Numbered from the stretch's first letter, positions 18,610-27,298 are shown. The stretch: 64,000 bases of DNA from Mycobacterium spongiae (GCF_018278905.1 NZ_CP046600.1:124001-188000), one strand, 5' to 3'. Notes: a model not told the origin generated them from the letters alone. Program-made: numbers and translations.

Positions 18610-18695
18610 TGTCGCCTTTCACTGCCAAGGCGGTACACGCCGACCTCGCGAAGTTCGGCCTATTCGATCCGGGGAGGCCGAACTTGGCCCGGCGC

Positions 18696-19568
18696 TTACC
18701 AGTTGTGGTCTTGGAGTTCCTCGCCGCTTCCCGTGTCGCCAGTGGAGGGATCCGCATGGCCAGCGAGAATGGTGAACCCGGGTTGGCCGCCGGCTAGCAC
18801 GGCGCCCACCACGACAAGAGTTTCCAGCCCCATGTCATGACGTGCACCGGGGACACCATCTGCGGCGAGGGCGAAGGGGTTGACGTCGAGATTGTCGCCG
18901 GTCACAACCATTGCGCTGTAGCGGTGACCGGCCAGGGGAATCGGGAACGGCTTCCAGGCCGGTCCCATCTCGGCAGCATGCAATCGCAGCGCCTCGTGAA
19001 CGTCGGGTCCGAGACGATCAATATGGACGTGCAGCTGGTCCTGTGTCCGGCCGACTTCGGAATTGACCGCAAGGCTCATCCAGTCGCGCGGCACCGGATG
19101 TCCGGCGCGCTGTTCGACGAAAGTTCGGGCACGCCACGCCGCGGCGAAGTAGTTGGTTGCGTCCGGAGCTAAAAGCGCTGGACTTTCGATGCCCGTGATG
19201 CGCGCGGTGGGGATCAGGAGAAATTGCGTCGGACCATCAATATCCTTGTACACCGCGTACCCCTTGTCTTCTCCAGCGTGCAGATCAACGAGCGCGCAGG
19301 GAGCGGGGTCGCCGGTCTGTTGCTGGTGGGGAACGCACTGGTCATGCACAATCCGCCAGAGTGCGTCGGGATCAGCGTGCGCCCAGCCGAGGCCCCCGAC
19401 GGACAGTGACCCGACGACAGCGGCCACCAGTATCAACAGGGCCAGAAGCCGGGGGCGCCGCGACGCTGGTGCGAAACCTTCAGCGTTCACGTGGCCATCG
19501 TCAACATGCTCACCCGGCTGCTCTCCGCTGAGGGGCGCCGGGCCGATGCCGCAATGGTCTGAGACCAT
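18696..19568 (-). CDS. cdh: CDP-diacylglycerol pyrophosphatase
   Basis: About 290 residues. A hydrophobic N-terminal anchor (LLALLILVAAVVGSLSVGGL) is followed by the Cdh domain: LWRIVHDQCV, CALVDL, YAVYKDIDGPTQFLLIPTARITGIE, and the HIT-like RTQDQLHVHIDRL with the catalytic histidines, then AGHRYSAMVV and ELQDHNW. It hydrolyses CDP-diacylglycerol to CMP and phosphatidate at the membrane. The start is uncertain: ATG 19568 (14 bases after the antiporter stop) or GTG 19490. It is the last gene of the stress-protein/antiporter operon. Confidence 0.87.
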   Translation of the reverse strand: MVSDHCGIGPAPLSGEQPGEHVDDGHVNAEGFAPASRRPRLLALLILVAAVVGSLSVGGLGWAHADPDALWRIVHDQCVPHQQQTGDPAPCALVDLHAGEDKGYAVYKDIDGPTQFLLIPTARITGIESPALLAPDATNYFAAAWRARTFVEQRAGHPVPRDWMSLAVNSEVGRTQDQLHVHIDRLGPDVHEALRLHAAEMGPAWKPFPIPLAGHRYSAMVVTGDNLDVNPFALAADGVPGARHDMGLETLVVVGAVLAGGQPGFTILAGHADPSTGDTGSGEELQDHNW

Positions 19569-19581
19569 TGACCGCGCAGTC

Positions 19582-21243
19582 CTATTCGAGCTCATCGCTA
19601 CCGCCCGCTGCATCCTCATCGACGCTGAGCAGTTCGTGCAGCGCGTTCGACGTCGTATGGGCGGCTGCGGAGAAGGGCTCGAGGACGCTGTCCACGCCGG
19701 CGGCGCGAAGTCGCTTGGCATCGTGGCGGGTGTGCGCCGTGAGGGCGATCGTGCCCTCGAACTGATGGTGGCGAAGATTGTGCAGGAGCGCCAAGTTCGT
19801 TTGCAGCAGGGGGATGGCGCTGACGACGTACTTTGCCTGGTTCAGGGGCAAGGCTTCGAGCAAGTGGACGTCTTCGGCGCTACCGAACATCGTCGTCAGA
19901 CCGTCGCGAGGGTCGCCCCTGACCTGATGTGGATCGAAGTCCACTGCGAGGACGTGGTGCCCGCCGTGACTAAGTCGATCGGCCAGGTGGCTGCCGAAGC
20001 GTCCCAACCCGAACAGGATGACGTCGAAGTCGTCGGCGGCGGGAGGTATCGGCGCTGCACTATCGCGTCGTTCCAAGACCGAAAGCCAGCGCTTCAAACG
20101 GTCATAGATCGGGTGCGAGTACATGATCAAGTACGTCGAGCCGCCAATGGTGATCAGCCCGACGACCGTGATGAGACTCACCGTGGTATTCGTGATGTGA
20201 CCGAGGCTCAGGCCGAGTGCCGCCAGGATCAGCGAGAATTCGGAGATCTGGGCCACGGTAAGCCCGGCGAGGAAGCCCACCCGCACGGGATACCGCATCG
20301 CGGCCATGATCGCGATGACGATCAGCGGGTTGCCAACGAGGACGAACACCGAGAAGACCAGAGCGTTGGTGAGTTGGTGTGCAGTGTCGGTGAATTCGAG
20401 CCGCGCACCCAGGTCGAGGAAGAAGAACAGCAACAGGAAATCGCGCAGGCTGACCAGGCGCGCCCCCAGCGCGTCGCGGAACGGCGTGCTGGCCAGCGAC
20501 ACTCCCGCCAGGAAAGCGCCGACCTCGGAGCTGAATCCCATCCACTCGCTCAACGCGGCGACCGAGGTTGCGTAGGCGACGCCGAAAAGCACTAGCAGCT
20601 CTTGCGATCTGGCGATATGCGGCAGCAGCCAGGGCAGGATGTAGCGCATGAGCAGCCACATTCCGCCGAGGAGTCCCGCGAATTTGCCCAATACGGTGGT
20701 GATGGTGAAGCCGAGATTTCCGCCGGTGTCCTGCGCGAAGGCGGTGAGCGCAATCATCACCAATACCACGACGATGTCTTGGACGATGAGGAATCCCACC
20801 GCGATCCGCCCATGAAGCTGGTCGAGTTCACGCTTGTCCGACAAGAGCTTCACGATGATGATCGTGGACGAAAAGGTAAGGGCCACTGCGACGTAGAGCG
20901 CAGTCACGCGGTCCATACCGAGCGCGAGCGCAATGAGAAACCCGATCACGGAGGTGAACAGCACCTGGCCGAGACCGGTTGCCAGGGCCACAGGGCCGGT
21001 GTTGCGGATCATGTTCAGATCGAGCCGTAGCCCGACGAGAAACAACAAGATGGCGATGCCCAACCTGGCCAGCAAGTCGATCGTGTTGTCGGCTGACGCC
21101 CATCCGGTGCCGACAGGTCCGACGGCTATACCCACGCCGATGAACGCCACGATCAACGGCTGCCGCAGTCGGGTGGCGAACAATCCGGCGACCGTGGCGA
21201 TCGCCAAGATGATTGCGATAGTCGCAAACGGGTGCAGGTCCAT
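19582..21243 (-). CDS. Kef-type monovalent cation/H+ antiporter with TrkA-N domain
   Basis: 553 residues. Residues ~1-380 are a Na+/H+ exchanger domain with about 12 hydrophobic helices (LLFLVGLRLDLNMI, TFSSTIIIVKLLSDK, GRIAVGFLIVQD and GAFLAGVSLAST are CPA2 signatures). Residues ~410-530 are a Rossmann RCK/TrkA-N domain (DVILFGLGRFGSHLADRL). The family moves K+ or Na+ against protons and is gated by nucleotides. The ATG 21243 is two bases after the stop of the upstream universal stress gene, so the two are translationally linked. Confidence 0.93.
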   Translation of the reverse strand: MDLHPFATIAIILAIATVAGLFATRLRQPLIVAFIGVGIAVGPVGTGWASADNTIDLLARLGIAILLFLVGLRLDLNMIRNTGPVALATGLGQVLFTSVIGFLIALALGMDRVTALYVAVALTFSSTIIIVKLLSDKRELDQLHGRIAVGFLIVQDIVVVLVMIALTAFAQDTGGNLGFTITTVLGKFAGLLGGMWLLMRYILPWLLPHIARSQELLVLFGVAYATSVAALSEWMGFSSEVGAFLAGVSLASTPFRDALGARLVSLRDFLLLFFFLDLGARLEFTDTAHQLTNALVFSVFVLVGNPLIVIAIMAAMRYPVRVGFLAGLTVAQISEFSLILAALGLSLGHITNTTVSLITVVGLITIGGSTYLIMYSHPIYDRLKRWLSVLERRDSAAPIPPAADDFDVILFGLGRFGSHLADRLSHGGHHVLAVDFDPHQVRGDPRDGLTTMFGSAEDVHLLEALPLNQAKYVVSAIPLLQTNLALLHNLRHHQFEGTIALTAHTRHDAKRLRAAGVDSVLEPFSAAAHTTSNALHELLSVDEDAAGGSDELE

Positions 21244-21245
21244 GG

Positions 21246-22097
21246 TCAGTCCCGGACCGCCGGGACCACCAGCACGTCGGATTGCGATTGCCGCATGATG
21301 TGCTGGGCGACGCTGCCGAGGAATGCGTAGGACACCTGTGAACGTGCTCCGGTTCCCACGACCGCTAAATCGGCGGCGTGGGAGCGGCACAACTCCACCA
21401 GTCGAGTCGGCGGGTGACCCGATTCGATGATGACTTGTGTCGGGGCCGGTGTCAGCTCGGCGGTCAGCCGTGCGAGGTATTCGCGAGTCCGCTCAGTGCA
21501 GGTGCTACGCAGCGCGTCGATATCGTCTTCGGCAACGCCATGCATCCGCATGAGGTTCTCGCCGACGACGACGCAGATGTGGATCAGGGTGTGCTTCGCG
21601 GAGGGCGTCAAGGCAGAAGCGAATCGCGCAGCACGGGCGGCTGGCGCCGACTCGTCGAGAGCAAGAACGACAGTGCGGTAGGGGGCCTTGCCGAGTTGCT
21701 TGACCAGCAGAACGGCGGTGGGATTCATCCGGACCACGTTTTCGGCAGTGCTGCCCACGAAAGCGTCGGCCAACCAGTGGGCGCCGTGGGCACCGACGAC
21801 CACGAGGTCCACTGTGCGGTCAGCGGCCTCGATCGTGATGGCGTACGCAGCGCTGCCGTGGCGGACCACGATGTCTGCCGGAGTCGAGTTCAGGTGCTCG
21901 GCAAGGTGCGCTTCCAGGTCGGCGCGCGCGCCCTCGGCGATTTCCGCATCGATTCCGGTCGGCAGCACGTGTATCGCGGTGAGGCGGGCGTCGTGTTCCC
22001 GCGCGAGTTGTGCAGCTCGCGTCACCGCGACGCCTGCCCCCTCTGACATGTCGGTCGCAACCAGTATCTGTCGGGGTGGTGCTGCGGCAACAACCAT
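21246..22097 (-). CDS. tandem universal stress protein
   Basis: 283 residues with two UspA domains (about 8-135 and 140-280). The first has ILVATDMSEGAGVAV and VVVGAHGAHWLADAFVGSTA, the second TVVLALDESAPA and LAVVGTGARSQVSYAFLGSV, each ending in a GxxS/A ATP-binding segment and a V(L)LVV strand. Dimeric or tandem USPs bind ATP and act in dormancy and stress. It leads an operon with the Kef antiporter and Cdh. The ATG follows AGAGAGGCGTA. I saw no DosR-like box upstream. Confidence 0.92.
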   Translation of the reverse strand: MVVAAAPPRQILVATDMSEGAGVAVTRAAQLAREHDARLTAIHVLPTGIDAEIAEGARADLEAHLAEHLNSTPADIVVRHGSAAYAITIEAADRTVDLVVVGAHGAHWLADAFVGSTAENVVRMNPTAVLLVKQLGKAPYRTVVLALDESAPAARAARFASALTPSAKHTLIHICVVVGENLMRMHGVAEDDIDALRSTCTERTREYLARLTAELTPAPTQVIIESGHPPTRLVELCRSHAADLAVVGTGARSQVSYAFLGSVAQHIMRQSQSDVLVVPAVRD

Positions 22098-22209
22098 TAC
22101 GCCTCTCTCTGGGCTTTATCACAGTCTATTTGCGCGCCCGCAGCCGCTTCTTCCGCGTCAAAGCCGGTCAAGGCCGGCCTGCCAACGCGGAATGTCTCGC
22201 ACCCAGCGC

Positions 22210-23244
22210 CTAGATGCTGAGTTGCCGCAGCCGCTGCAGCCGTCGCATCCCGGCGGCAGCCACCTTCTGGGAGAACGGGCTCAGCGCCCCTTCGATGCTC
22301 GCGCGGACGTCGTCGATGTCGAAACCGGTGCCGATCGCGACCAGGTGGCTGGCGCGCGTCCCCGCAGGCGCGGTCCGAACGTGCACGGATGTGCCGACGA
22401 CGTTGACGAGGTAGTGACGTGTGCCGACCGCGACGGTCCCCTTCATCCGGTAGACGCCCGGCGGCGGCTGCTCGAGCAGGTCGACGAGCACCCCGGGGTC
22501 GACGGCGCCGTTGCCGACGACGGTTACCGACTGCGCATGCACGTGACCATGGTGGTCGTCGTGGGCGCTGAACGCTTCCTCGACCAATAGTTCCCGAAAC
22601 GACATCTGGCCGGTCGCGCCGCCGTCGTCGGTGACGTCGTAGAGCAGCCGGGGGTCCACGCGTCCGGCCACCGCGCCCACCACATGAGCGTCCGGATTGT
22701 GGTCGCGGACGCGGGTTGTGATCCGACGAAGCGCATCGTCGCGCTTGTCGTCGGCGATCCGGTCCAGCTTGTTGACGACGACGAGGGACGCCGCGCCGTA
22801 GCGTGCAGGTGCGGCAGCCGCTGTGTCGACGGTGTTGAAGTGCTCGACGGCGTCGATGACGTCGACAACACCGCCGTGGCGAATCCGGGCGACGCCGCTG
22901 AACCGGATGATTCGCGATACCGCTACCGGTTCGGCGACCCCGCTGGCCTCGATGATGATCGCGTCGAGCCCAAGCTTGGGGTCGGCCAGCTTCTCCAACG
23001 CCTTGTCGAGCGCGCCGTCGTCAGGCAGATGGCAGATGCATCCGCCCGCGATGGACACCGGTTCATCGACCTGGCCGGTGACCAGGCTGGCGTCGACGTT
23101 GAGTTCGCCAAAGTCGTTGATGACAACCCCGATTCGCGCTCCGGGGGCTCGGAGCACATGGTTCAGCAGCGTCGTTTTGCCGGCCCCAAGGTAGCCGGTG
23201 AGGGCGATGACGGGGATGGCAGCGGACGGGTGGCGATCGGCCAT
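22210..23244 (-). CDS. CobW/COG0523-family GTPase, putative zinc metallochaperone
   Basis: 344 residues. Walker A is GYLGAGKTTLLNHVL, the metal-binding motif GGCICHLPDD (C-x-C-H in place of C-x-C-C), the GTP-specificity motif VVNKLDRI, and a histidine-rich segment SAHDDHHGHVHA, followed by the CobW C-terminal domain. COG0523 proteins deliver or sense metals, and those beside zinc-responsive genes serve in zinc starvation. The ATG 23244 lies after AAGGAGAGAA. It is about 2.5 kb from the Zur-box block, but I see no Zur box directly upstream of it. Confidence 0.92.
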   Translation of the reverse strand: MADRHPSAAIPVIALTGYLGAGKTTLLNHVLRAPGARIGVVINDFGELNVDASLVTGQVDEPVSIAGGCICHLPDDGALDKALEKLADPKLGLDAIIIEASGVAEPVAVSRIIRFSGVARIRHGGVVDVIDAVEHFNTVDTAAAAPARYGAASLVVVNKLDRIADDKRDDALRRITTRVRDHNPDAHVVGAVAGRVDPRLLYDVTDDGGATGQMSFRELLVEEAFSAHDDHHGHVHAQSVTVVGNGAVDPGVLVDLLEQPPPGVYRMKGTVAVGTRHYLVNVVGTSVHVRTAPAGTRASHLVAIGTGFDIDDVRASIEGALSPFSQKVAAAGMRRLQRLRQLSI

Positions 23245-23306
23245 CGGACCATTCTCTCCTTGATGCGGGTACGGGTTGATCGCGAGTCGGTGGTATCGCT
23301 GGTTGG

Positions 23307-24218
23307 ATGGACGGTGTGGGAGGTGCCTCGGCTCTCGGGTCCGCGCGGTTTGGCCTGATCGGCATCGGCGTCGTTGCCCTGCTTGTCGCGCTGATGGTGG
23401 TTTCTGTCTGGGTGGTACGGCATCCGCTGCGCGGACGACGAGTCGCCTGTATCGACGACCTGTTAGATCTCCTCCCGGCCCGTCCGGATGCGCCGACGTC
23501 GCGGTTGCGGGTCGGGCTTGGGACACGCGGCGTTGCCCTGGCCCTAGGGTTGGCTGGGCTGGCGGTGGTGGTGGTGCTGGCCGTCGGGTTCACCGCTTTG
23601 CTCGACAGTGTTCTTGAGGGTGAGGGTCTTGCTGAATTCGACGATCCCGCCGCGCACTGGCTGGCCGGGCATCGCGAGTTGTGGCTGACACAGGTTCTGC
23701 TGGTGGTGACCCGGATGGGCAACAGCGATGCGCAGGCGGCGTGGATCGTACTGGTGTGCGTCGTGGCTGCGGTGCGGGCCAGGTCGTGCTTCCCGGTGCT
23801 GGTCGGGATGGCCGGTGGCGGCGGGATCTGGCTGGTGATTGTGATCGCCAAGGTGTTGGTCGGTCGGCAGCGACCGGCGCTGCCCTACGCCGTGATTTCC
23901 GTTCACGGCTTTTCGTTTCCGTCGGGTCATGCCACTGGGGCGGCCGCGGTCGGGATGTTGTGCGCGTGGATGCTGTGCCGGTGGGTGGTGCGACGGTGGG
24001 CACTGCAGGTGTTGGTGTGGGCGGTGACGATCGCGATGATTGCACTCATCGGGTTCTCGCGGCCCTATCTTGGGGTGCATTTCATTACCGATGTGTTGGC
24101 CGGCTGGCTTCTTGGCGCCGCCTGGGCCGCAGCAGTGATCGTGCTGGCATCGTCGTGGCTACGTGTGCAGCCGTCCGAGACGAGTGGCCAACTGCAAGGG
24201 CCCGAGGGAGTCGGTTGA
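23307..24218 (+). CDS. PAP2-family membrane phosphatase
   Basis: 303 residues with five to six membrane segments. The three PAP2 motifs are KVLVGRQRP, FPSGHATG and SRPYLGVHFITD, all with their catalytic residues (Arg/Pro, Ser-Gly-His, Arg-His-Asp). The family removes phosphate from lipid phosphates such as undecaprenyl pyrophosphate or phosphatidate, with the active site facing outward. There is an N-terminal extension with an extra hydrophobic segment. It is divergent from the CobW gene and converges with the small Cys protein. Confidence 0.91.
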   Translation: MDGVGGASALGSARFGLIGIGVVALLVALMVVSVWVVRHPLRGRRVACIDDLLDLLPARPDAPTSRLRVGLGTRGVALALGLAGLAVVVVLAVGFTALLDSVLEGEGLAEFDDPAAHWLAGHRELWLTQVLLVVTRMGNSDAQAAWIVLVCVVAAVRARSCFPVLVGMAGGGGIWLVIVIAKVLVGRQRPALPYAVISVHGFSFPSGHATGAAAVGMLCAWMLCRWVVRRWALQVLVWAVTIAMIALIGFSRPYLGVHFITDVLAGWLLGAAWAAAVIVLASSWLRVQPSETSGQLQGPEGVG

Positions 24219-24294
24219 CTGCGTGGGCGACCACCCAGTGGCCTTTCCGGTGTCGCCGTTCCAGTGTCTGATGGCACTGACACGACAGCTCAGC

Positions 24295-24684
24295 TCAATT
24301 GGTCACGATGGTGCGTCGGGTCGCGGGGAGGGTGAGCCGCAGGCGGTCCGGCAGGTGGTCGGTCTCCCAGCGGCCTCGCTCCAACCAAGCGCAGACGAGC
24401 TGTAGGTCGTCGAGGGTGTCGATCGCCCCGATCCATCGCGCAGGTCCGTGCGCAACGCGGTCGGCTGAGCAGGGCTGCAACAGCAATACCGCGCTGCCGC
24501 CCTGCTGACGGGCCAGGCAGGTGAATTCTCCGAGCAGGCAGCCGGCAGCGACGAGCATCCCGTGAGGGGTGCGGCGCACCGTGGCCTGTAGCTGTTGGAG
24601 CACTACTGACCCGAGGTTCGACTGGCACGTCGTGCAGAGCACCACAGTGAACGGGCGGGTGGTGGCGCGGTGTGAACGGGGCAT
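24295..24684 (-). CDS. small Cys-containing protein, thioredoxin-like ferredoxin pattern
   Basis: 129 residues, 29 bases downstream of rpsR2 on the same strand. Cysteines at 17, 20, 49, 56 and 72 lie in VLCTTCQSNLGS, VAAGCLLGEFTC and LLLQPCSADR, with beta-alpha-beta spacing like thioredoxin-fold [2Fe-2S] ferredoxins (C-x(n)-C near strand ends, then ClxxC). The C-terminal WIGAIDTLDDLQLVCAWL fits the last helix. I do not know this protein. Its place as the last gene of a zinc-repressed operon suggests a job in metal or iron-sulfur handling, or a redox role. Confidence 0.65.
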   Translation of the reverse strand: MPRSHRATTRPFTVVLCTTCQSNLGSVVLQQLQATVRRTPHGMLVAAGCLLGEFTCLARQQGGSAVLLLQPCSADRVAHGPARWIGAIDTLDDLQLVCAWLERGRWETDHLPDRLRLTLPATRRTIVTN

Positions 24685-24687
24685 CTT

Positions 24688-24725
24688 CGGATGTCAACGA
24701 GGACCAGCGGATGTCAACGAGGACC
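24688..24725. repeat. 20-bp tandem duplication at the 3' end of rpsR2
   Basis: The 18 bases CGGATGTCAACGAGGACC occur at 24688-24705 and again at 24708-24725, period 20. The right copy contains the rpsR2 stop codon and its last codons; the left copy lies just after the gene and before the next start. Confidence 0.85.
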
Positions 24726-25019
24726 CATCGACCCGTGGGCGCTCAGTGCTGCGCGTCCCCGGCGGCCCTGCCCCGGGTAGGGCAGCAGCGCCATCTCGCG
24801 CGCGTTCTTGATCGCCTCGGAGACCTTGCGCTGTTGCTGCACTGTCAGGCCGGTGACGCTTCTGGACCGAATCTTGCCTCGGTCAGAGATGAACACCCGC
24901 AGTGTTGTCGTGTCTTTGTAGTCGACGCGGTCGACGCCGAGGCTGTCGAGCATGTTTTTCTTCGCCTGCTTGACTTTGGGTGCGTTGACCCGGCGGTTAC
25001 GCGCGGATTTGCCGGCCAT
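24714..25019 (-). CDS. rpsR2: 30S ribosomal protein S18, zinc-independent paralogue
   Basis: 101 residues. [38 protein letters not shown] and [20 protein letters not shown] identify S18. There is no cysteine, so it is the C-minus form that replaces zinc-binding S18 under zinc limitation. The ATG follows directly on the rpsN2 stop. The C-terminal tail ([17 protein letters not shown]) is longer than I recall for the usual ~88-residue mycobacterial paralogue, and it ends within a 20-bp tandem duplication. Confidence 0.95.
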   Translation of the reverse strand: MAGKSARNRRVNAPKVKQAKKNMLDSLGVDRVDYKDTTTLRVFISDRGKIRSRSVTGLTVQQQRKVSEAIKNAREMALLPYPGQGRRGRAALSAHGSMGPR

Positions 25020-25325
25020 CTACCAGCTCGCTTTCCGGACACCGGGCAGTTGCCCGTCGTGGGCTAGTTGGCGGACCCGAACACGGGAGAGCCCGAATTT
25101 GCGGAGGTGTCCGCGCGGCCGACCGTCGACCACGTCGCGGTTGCGTAGCCGCGTGGGACTGGCGTCGCGGGGCTGGCGTGCGAGGGCTTGCTGGGCGGTG
25201 GTGCGCTGTTCGGGGGTGCTGGATGGGGAGCGGATGATTTCTTTGAGTTCGGCGCGACGCTCGGCATAGCGGGCGACGGTGGCCGCGCGCTGCTGATTCT
25301 TGACAATCTTGGACCTCTTGGCCAC
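25020..25325 (-). CDS. rpsN2: 30S ribosomal protein S14, zinc-independent paralogue
   Basis: 101 residues from a GTG at 25325. [40 protein letters not shown] and [19 protein letters not shown] are S14 signatures. It is the long form without the zinc-binding CxxC...CxxC, which substitutes for the zinc form in the small subunit during zinc starvation. One base separates the start from the rpmG1 stop. Confidence 0.96.
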   Translation of the reverse strand: MAKRSKIVKNQQRAATVARYAERRAELKEIIRSPSSTPEQRTTAQQALARQPRDASPTRLRNRDVVDGRPRGHLRKFGLSRVRVRQLAHDGQLPGVRKASW

Positions 25326-25326
25326 G

Positions 25327-25491
25327 TCAGCGTTCCTCTCGAAAGTCCACATGGCGCCGCAGCACCGGGTCGTATTTGCGCAGGACGAGGCGGTCGGGGT
25401 CATTGCGTCGGTTCTTGCGGGTCGTGTAGGTGTAGCCGGTGCCCGCCGTGGACCGCAGCTTCACGATCGGCCGGATGTCGGTGCTTGCCAT
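25327..25491 (-). CDS. rpmG1: 50S ribosomal protein L33, zinc-independent paralogue
   Basis: 54 residues: [20 protein letters not shown], then [20 protein letters not shown] and [14 protein letters not shown]. This is the L33 fold without any cysteine. Its ATG (25491-25489) shares one base with the rpmB2 stop (TGATG), so translation is coupled. Part of the zinc-repressed ribosomal operon. Confidence 0.95.
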   Translation of the reverse strand: MASTDIRPIVKLRSTAGTGYTYTTRKNRRNDPDRLVLRKYDPVLRRHVDFREER

Positions 25492-25727
25492 CAGATCTTC
25501 TGGCCTTGGCGACGCAGCCGGGCCACGACGGCTTCGATGCCGTCGCGGTCAATGACCTTCATTCCCTTCGTGGACACCTGCAACCGAACGCGACGGCCCT
25601 CCGAGGGCAGGTAGTACGTTCGTTGCTGAATGTTGGGCGACCACCGCCGACGGCTCCGGCGATGAGAGTGCGACACGGTGTTTCCGAATCCCGGCTTGCG
25701 GCCGGTGACTTGGCAGTGGGCAGACAA
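25491..25727 (-). CDS. rpmB2: 50S ribosomal protein L28, zinc-independent paralogue
   Basis: 78 residues, the usual length: [20 protein letters not shown], then [20 protein letters not shown] and [20 protein letters not shown]. Only one cysteine (Cys5) remains, so the zinc site of the primary L28 is absent. I start it at TTG 25727 because it gives the conserved N-terminus and sits seven bases after AAAGGA. It is the first gene of the leftward arm of the Zur-controlled block. Confidence 0.94.
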   Translation of the reverse strand: MSAHCQVTGRKPGFGNTVSHSHRRSRRRWSPNIQQRTYYLPSEGRRVRLQVSTKGMKVIDRDGIEAVVARLRRQGQKI

Positions 25728-25756
25728 GGGACGTCCTTTCCCGAAACTCGTCCTAT

Positions 25757-25773
25757 TGAAAATCGTTTTCGAC
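25757..25773. promoter_or_regulatory. Zur box 1 (leftward ribosomal operon)
   Basis: TGAAAATCGTTTTCGAC contains the palindromic core GAAAA-TCG-TTTTC and fits the mycobacterial Zur consensus (TGAAAATNATTTTCA type). It lies 30 bases upstream of rpmB2. Confidence 0.82.
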
Positions 25774-25811
25774 AACGGCTGGGTGGCACTGTACCGTCGA
25801 CACCGCACTAA

Positions 25812-25828
25812 TGAAAATCGTTGTCGAT
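25812..25828. promoter_or_regulatory. Zur box 2 (rightward mrf operon)
   Basis: TGAAAATCGTTGTCGAT matches Zur box 1 at 15 of 17 positions and lies ten bases upstream of the mrf start, next to its AAGGAGGG ribosome binding site. The two boxes are 55 bp apart. Confidence 0.8.
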
Positions 25829-25838
25829 AAGGAGGGCG

Positions 25839-27038
25839 ATGCGCACCCCGGTGATCCTCGTGGCTGGACAAGAGGGCACCGCCGCCACGACGGCTGAACT
25901 ACTGCGCCGACCAGGGACGTTGGTGATCGAGCACCGTCTCGATGGTCATGTCGTCTGTCGCCGCATGAGCATGGTGCGAAACGGCGCCGTGACCATAGCC
26001 GAGGTGGCGTTGGAGCTGGCACACGGATGTGCGTCGTGCACCATCCGCAACGACCTTCTGGTGCTGCTGCGCAAGGTGCATCAACGGTCCGACGTCGACC
26101 GTGTCGTCGTGCACCTGGCGGAGTGGGCGGAACCTGAACCGATCTGCTGGGCGATCCGGCACGTCCGCGTCGGGCCCGGCCCAGGCTTCGACGAGGGGCC
26201 CGCCGCACGCGACGTCGTGGTCACCGCGGTTGTCGCCTGCGTCGACGCCATGGTGTGGCTGCCGCAGGCGCTCGGCGATGAGGAACTGGTCGATGGGCGC
26301 ACGGTGGCGCAAGTGGTGGTCGCCCAGGCCGAGTTCGCCGACGTGCTTGTCTGTGGCCTGCCGGCTAAGGACCTGCTCGAGGTGTTGCATCGGCTCAATC
26401 CGTCGGCCCGTGTGGTCGCCAACGCGGACGCGGTCCCCGACGCTCTGTACCGGTTGCCTGCTGCTGACCGGCGGGGTGACAGCGACCACCCCCACCGCCC
26501 GTTGCTGGCGGGGCAACCGCCGCTCGAGGCGGCCGGAAGGGTGCGGTTGGTCGAGTTTCACGTCCGCCGCCCGTTTCATCCCGAACGGCTCCACGATGCG
26601 GTGGACGTCTTGCTCGAGGGTGTGGTTCGCGCCCGTGGCCGGCTGTGGCTGGCCAGCAATGACCAGCAGGTGATGTGGCTGGAATCAGCGGGCGGAGGCT
26701 TGCGGGTCAGCTCTGCCGGGCCATGGTTGGCGGCAATGAGCGCCTCCGAGCTGGCCTACGCCGACACCGAACGCCGGGTGCTAGCCGATGCGTTCTGGGA
26801 CGACCGCGACGGCGATCGACACAGCTCGATCGTGGTGTTGGCGTGTGGCGCCGACCCGGAGACGATTCGCGACACGCTGCGCGGCGCGCTGCTCACCGAT
26901 GAGGAGATGCGGCGCCGCGACCGATGGCCGAACCTGCATGACCCCTTCGGTCAGTGGCATGAGGATCCGTGCAGCGAACCCATTCCTGCCCCCAGCGTCA
27001 CCGCCGAGAACAACGACAACGACGGAGAGCACCGATGA
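25839..27038 (+). CDS. mrf: Mrf, CobW-like ribosome hibernation factor recruiter (Rv0106-type)
   Basis: 399 residues from ATG 25839, preceded by AAGGAGGG. It has the CobW/COG0523 overall layout and the CobW C-terminal domain ([20 protein letters not shown]), but the Walker A is degenerate ([13 protein letters not shown], no GKT/GKS). Cys64 and Cys67 lie in GCASC. In mycobacteria the zinc-repressed Mrf recruits the hibernation factor MPY to C-minus ribosomes. It is divergent from the ribosomal operon and overlaps rpmE2 by four bases (ATGA). Confidence 0.9.
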   Translation: MRTPVILVAGQEGTAATTAELLRRPGTLVIEHRLDGHVVCRRMSMVRNGAVTIAEVALELAHGCASCTIRNDLLVLLRKVHQRSDVDRVVVHLAEWAEPEPICWAIRHVRVGPGPGFDEGPAARDVVVTAVVACVDAMVWLPQALGDEELVDGRTVAQVVVAQAEFADVLVCGLPAKDLLEVLHRLNPSARVVANADAVPDALYRLPAADRRGDSDHPHRPLLAGQPPLEAAGRVRLVEFHVRRPFHPERLHDAVDVLLEGVVRARGRLWLASNDQQVMWLESAGGGLRVSSAGPWLAAMSASELAYADTERRVLADAFWDDRDGDRHSSIVVLACGADPETIRDTLRGALLTDEEMRRRDRWPNLHDPFGQWHEDPCSEPIPAPSVTAENNDNDGEHR

Positions 27039-27298
27039 AACCCAGCATCCATCCTGACTATCACCCAGTCGTCTTCCAAGACGCCAACACCGGTACCGCG
27101 TTTCTGACCCGCTCCACGGCAACGAGCGATCGGACCATCGAATGGGACACACCCACGGGGCCCCGAACGTATCCGCTCATCATCGTCGAGATCAGTTCCG
27201 AGTCGCACCCCGTGTGGACAGGCAAGCGGCGCATCGTTGACAGCGCCGGACAAGTCGAAAAGTTCAACCGGCGCTACGGTCGCCGGCGCAACCCGTGA
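27035..27298 (+). CDS. rpmE2: 50S ribosomal protein L31 type B
   Basis: 87 residues: [20 protein letters not shown], later [21 protein letters not shown] and [13 protein letters not shown]. These are signatures of the zinc-free type B L31. The ATG overlaps the mrf stop (ATGA), so the two are coupled and share Zur box 2. It replaces zinc-binding L31 on the large subunit when zinc is scarce. Confidence 0.95.
   Translation: MKPSIHPDYHPVVFQDANTGTAFLTRSTATSDRTIEWDTPTGPRTYPLIIVEISSESHPVWTGKRRIVDSAGQVEKFNRRYGRRRNP

Noticed and set aside
19153..20595. Long plus-strand frame (480 codons)
   Set aside because: Antisense to the Kef antiporter and Cdh genes, which have clear domain signatures.
23245..23306. 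Zur box between the CobW and PAP2 genes
   Set aside because: I searched this interval for the TGAAAAT-type palindrome and found none, so direct Zur control of CobW is not claimed.
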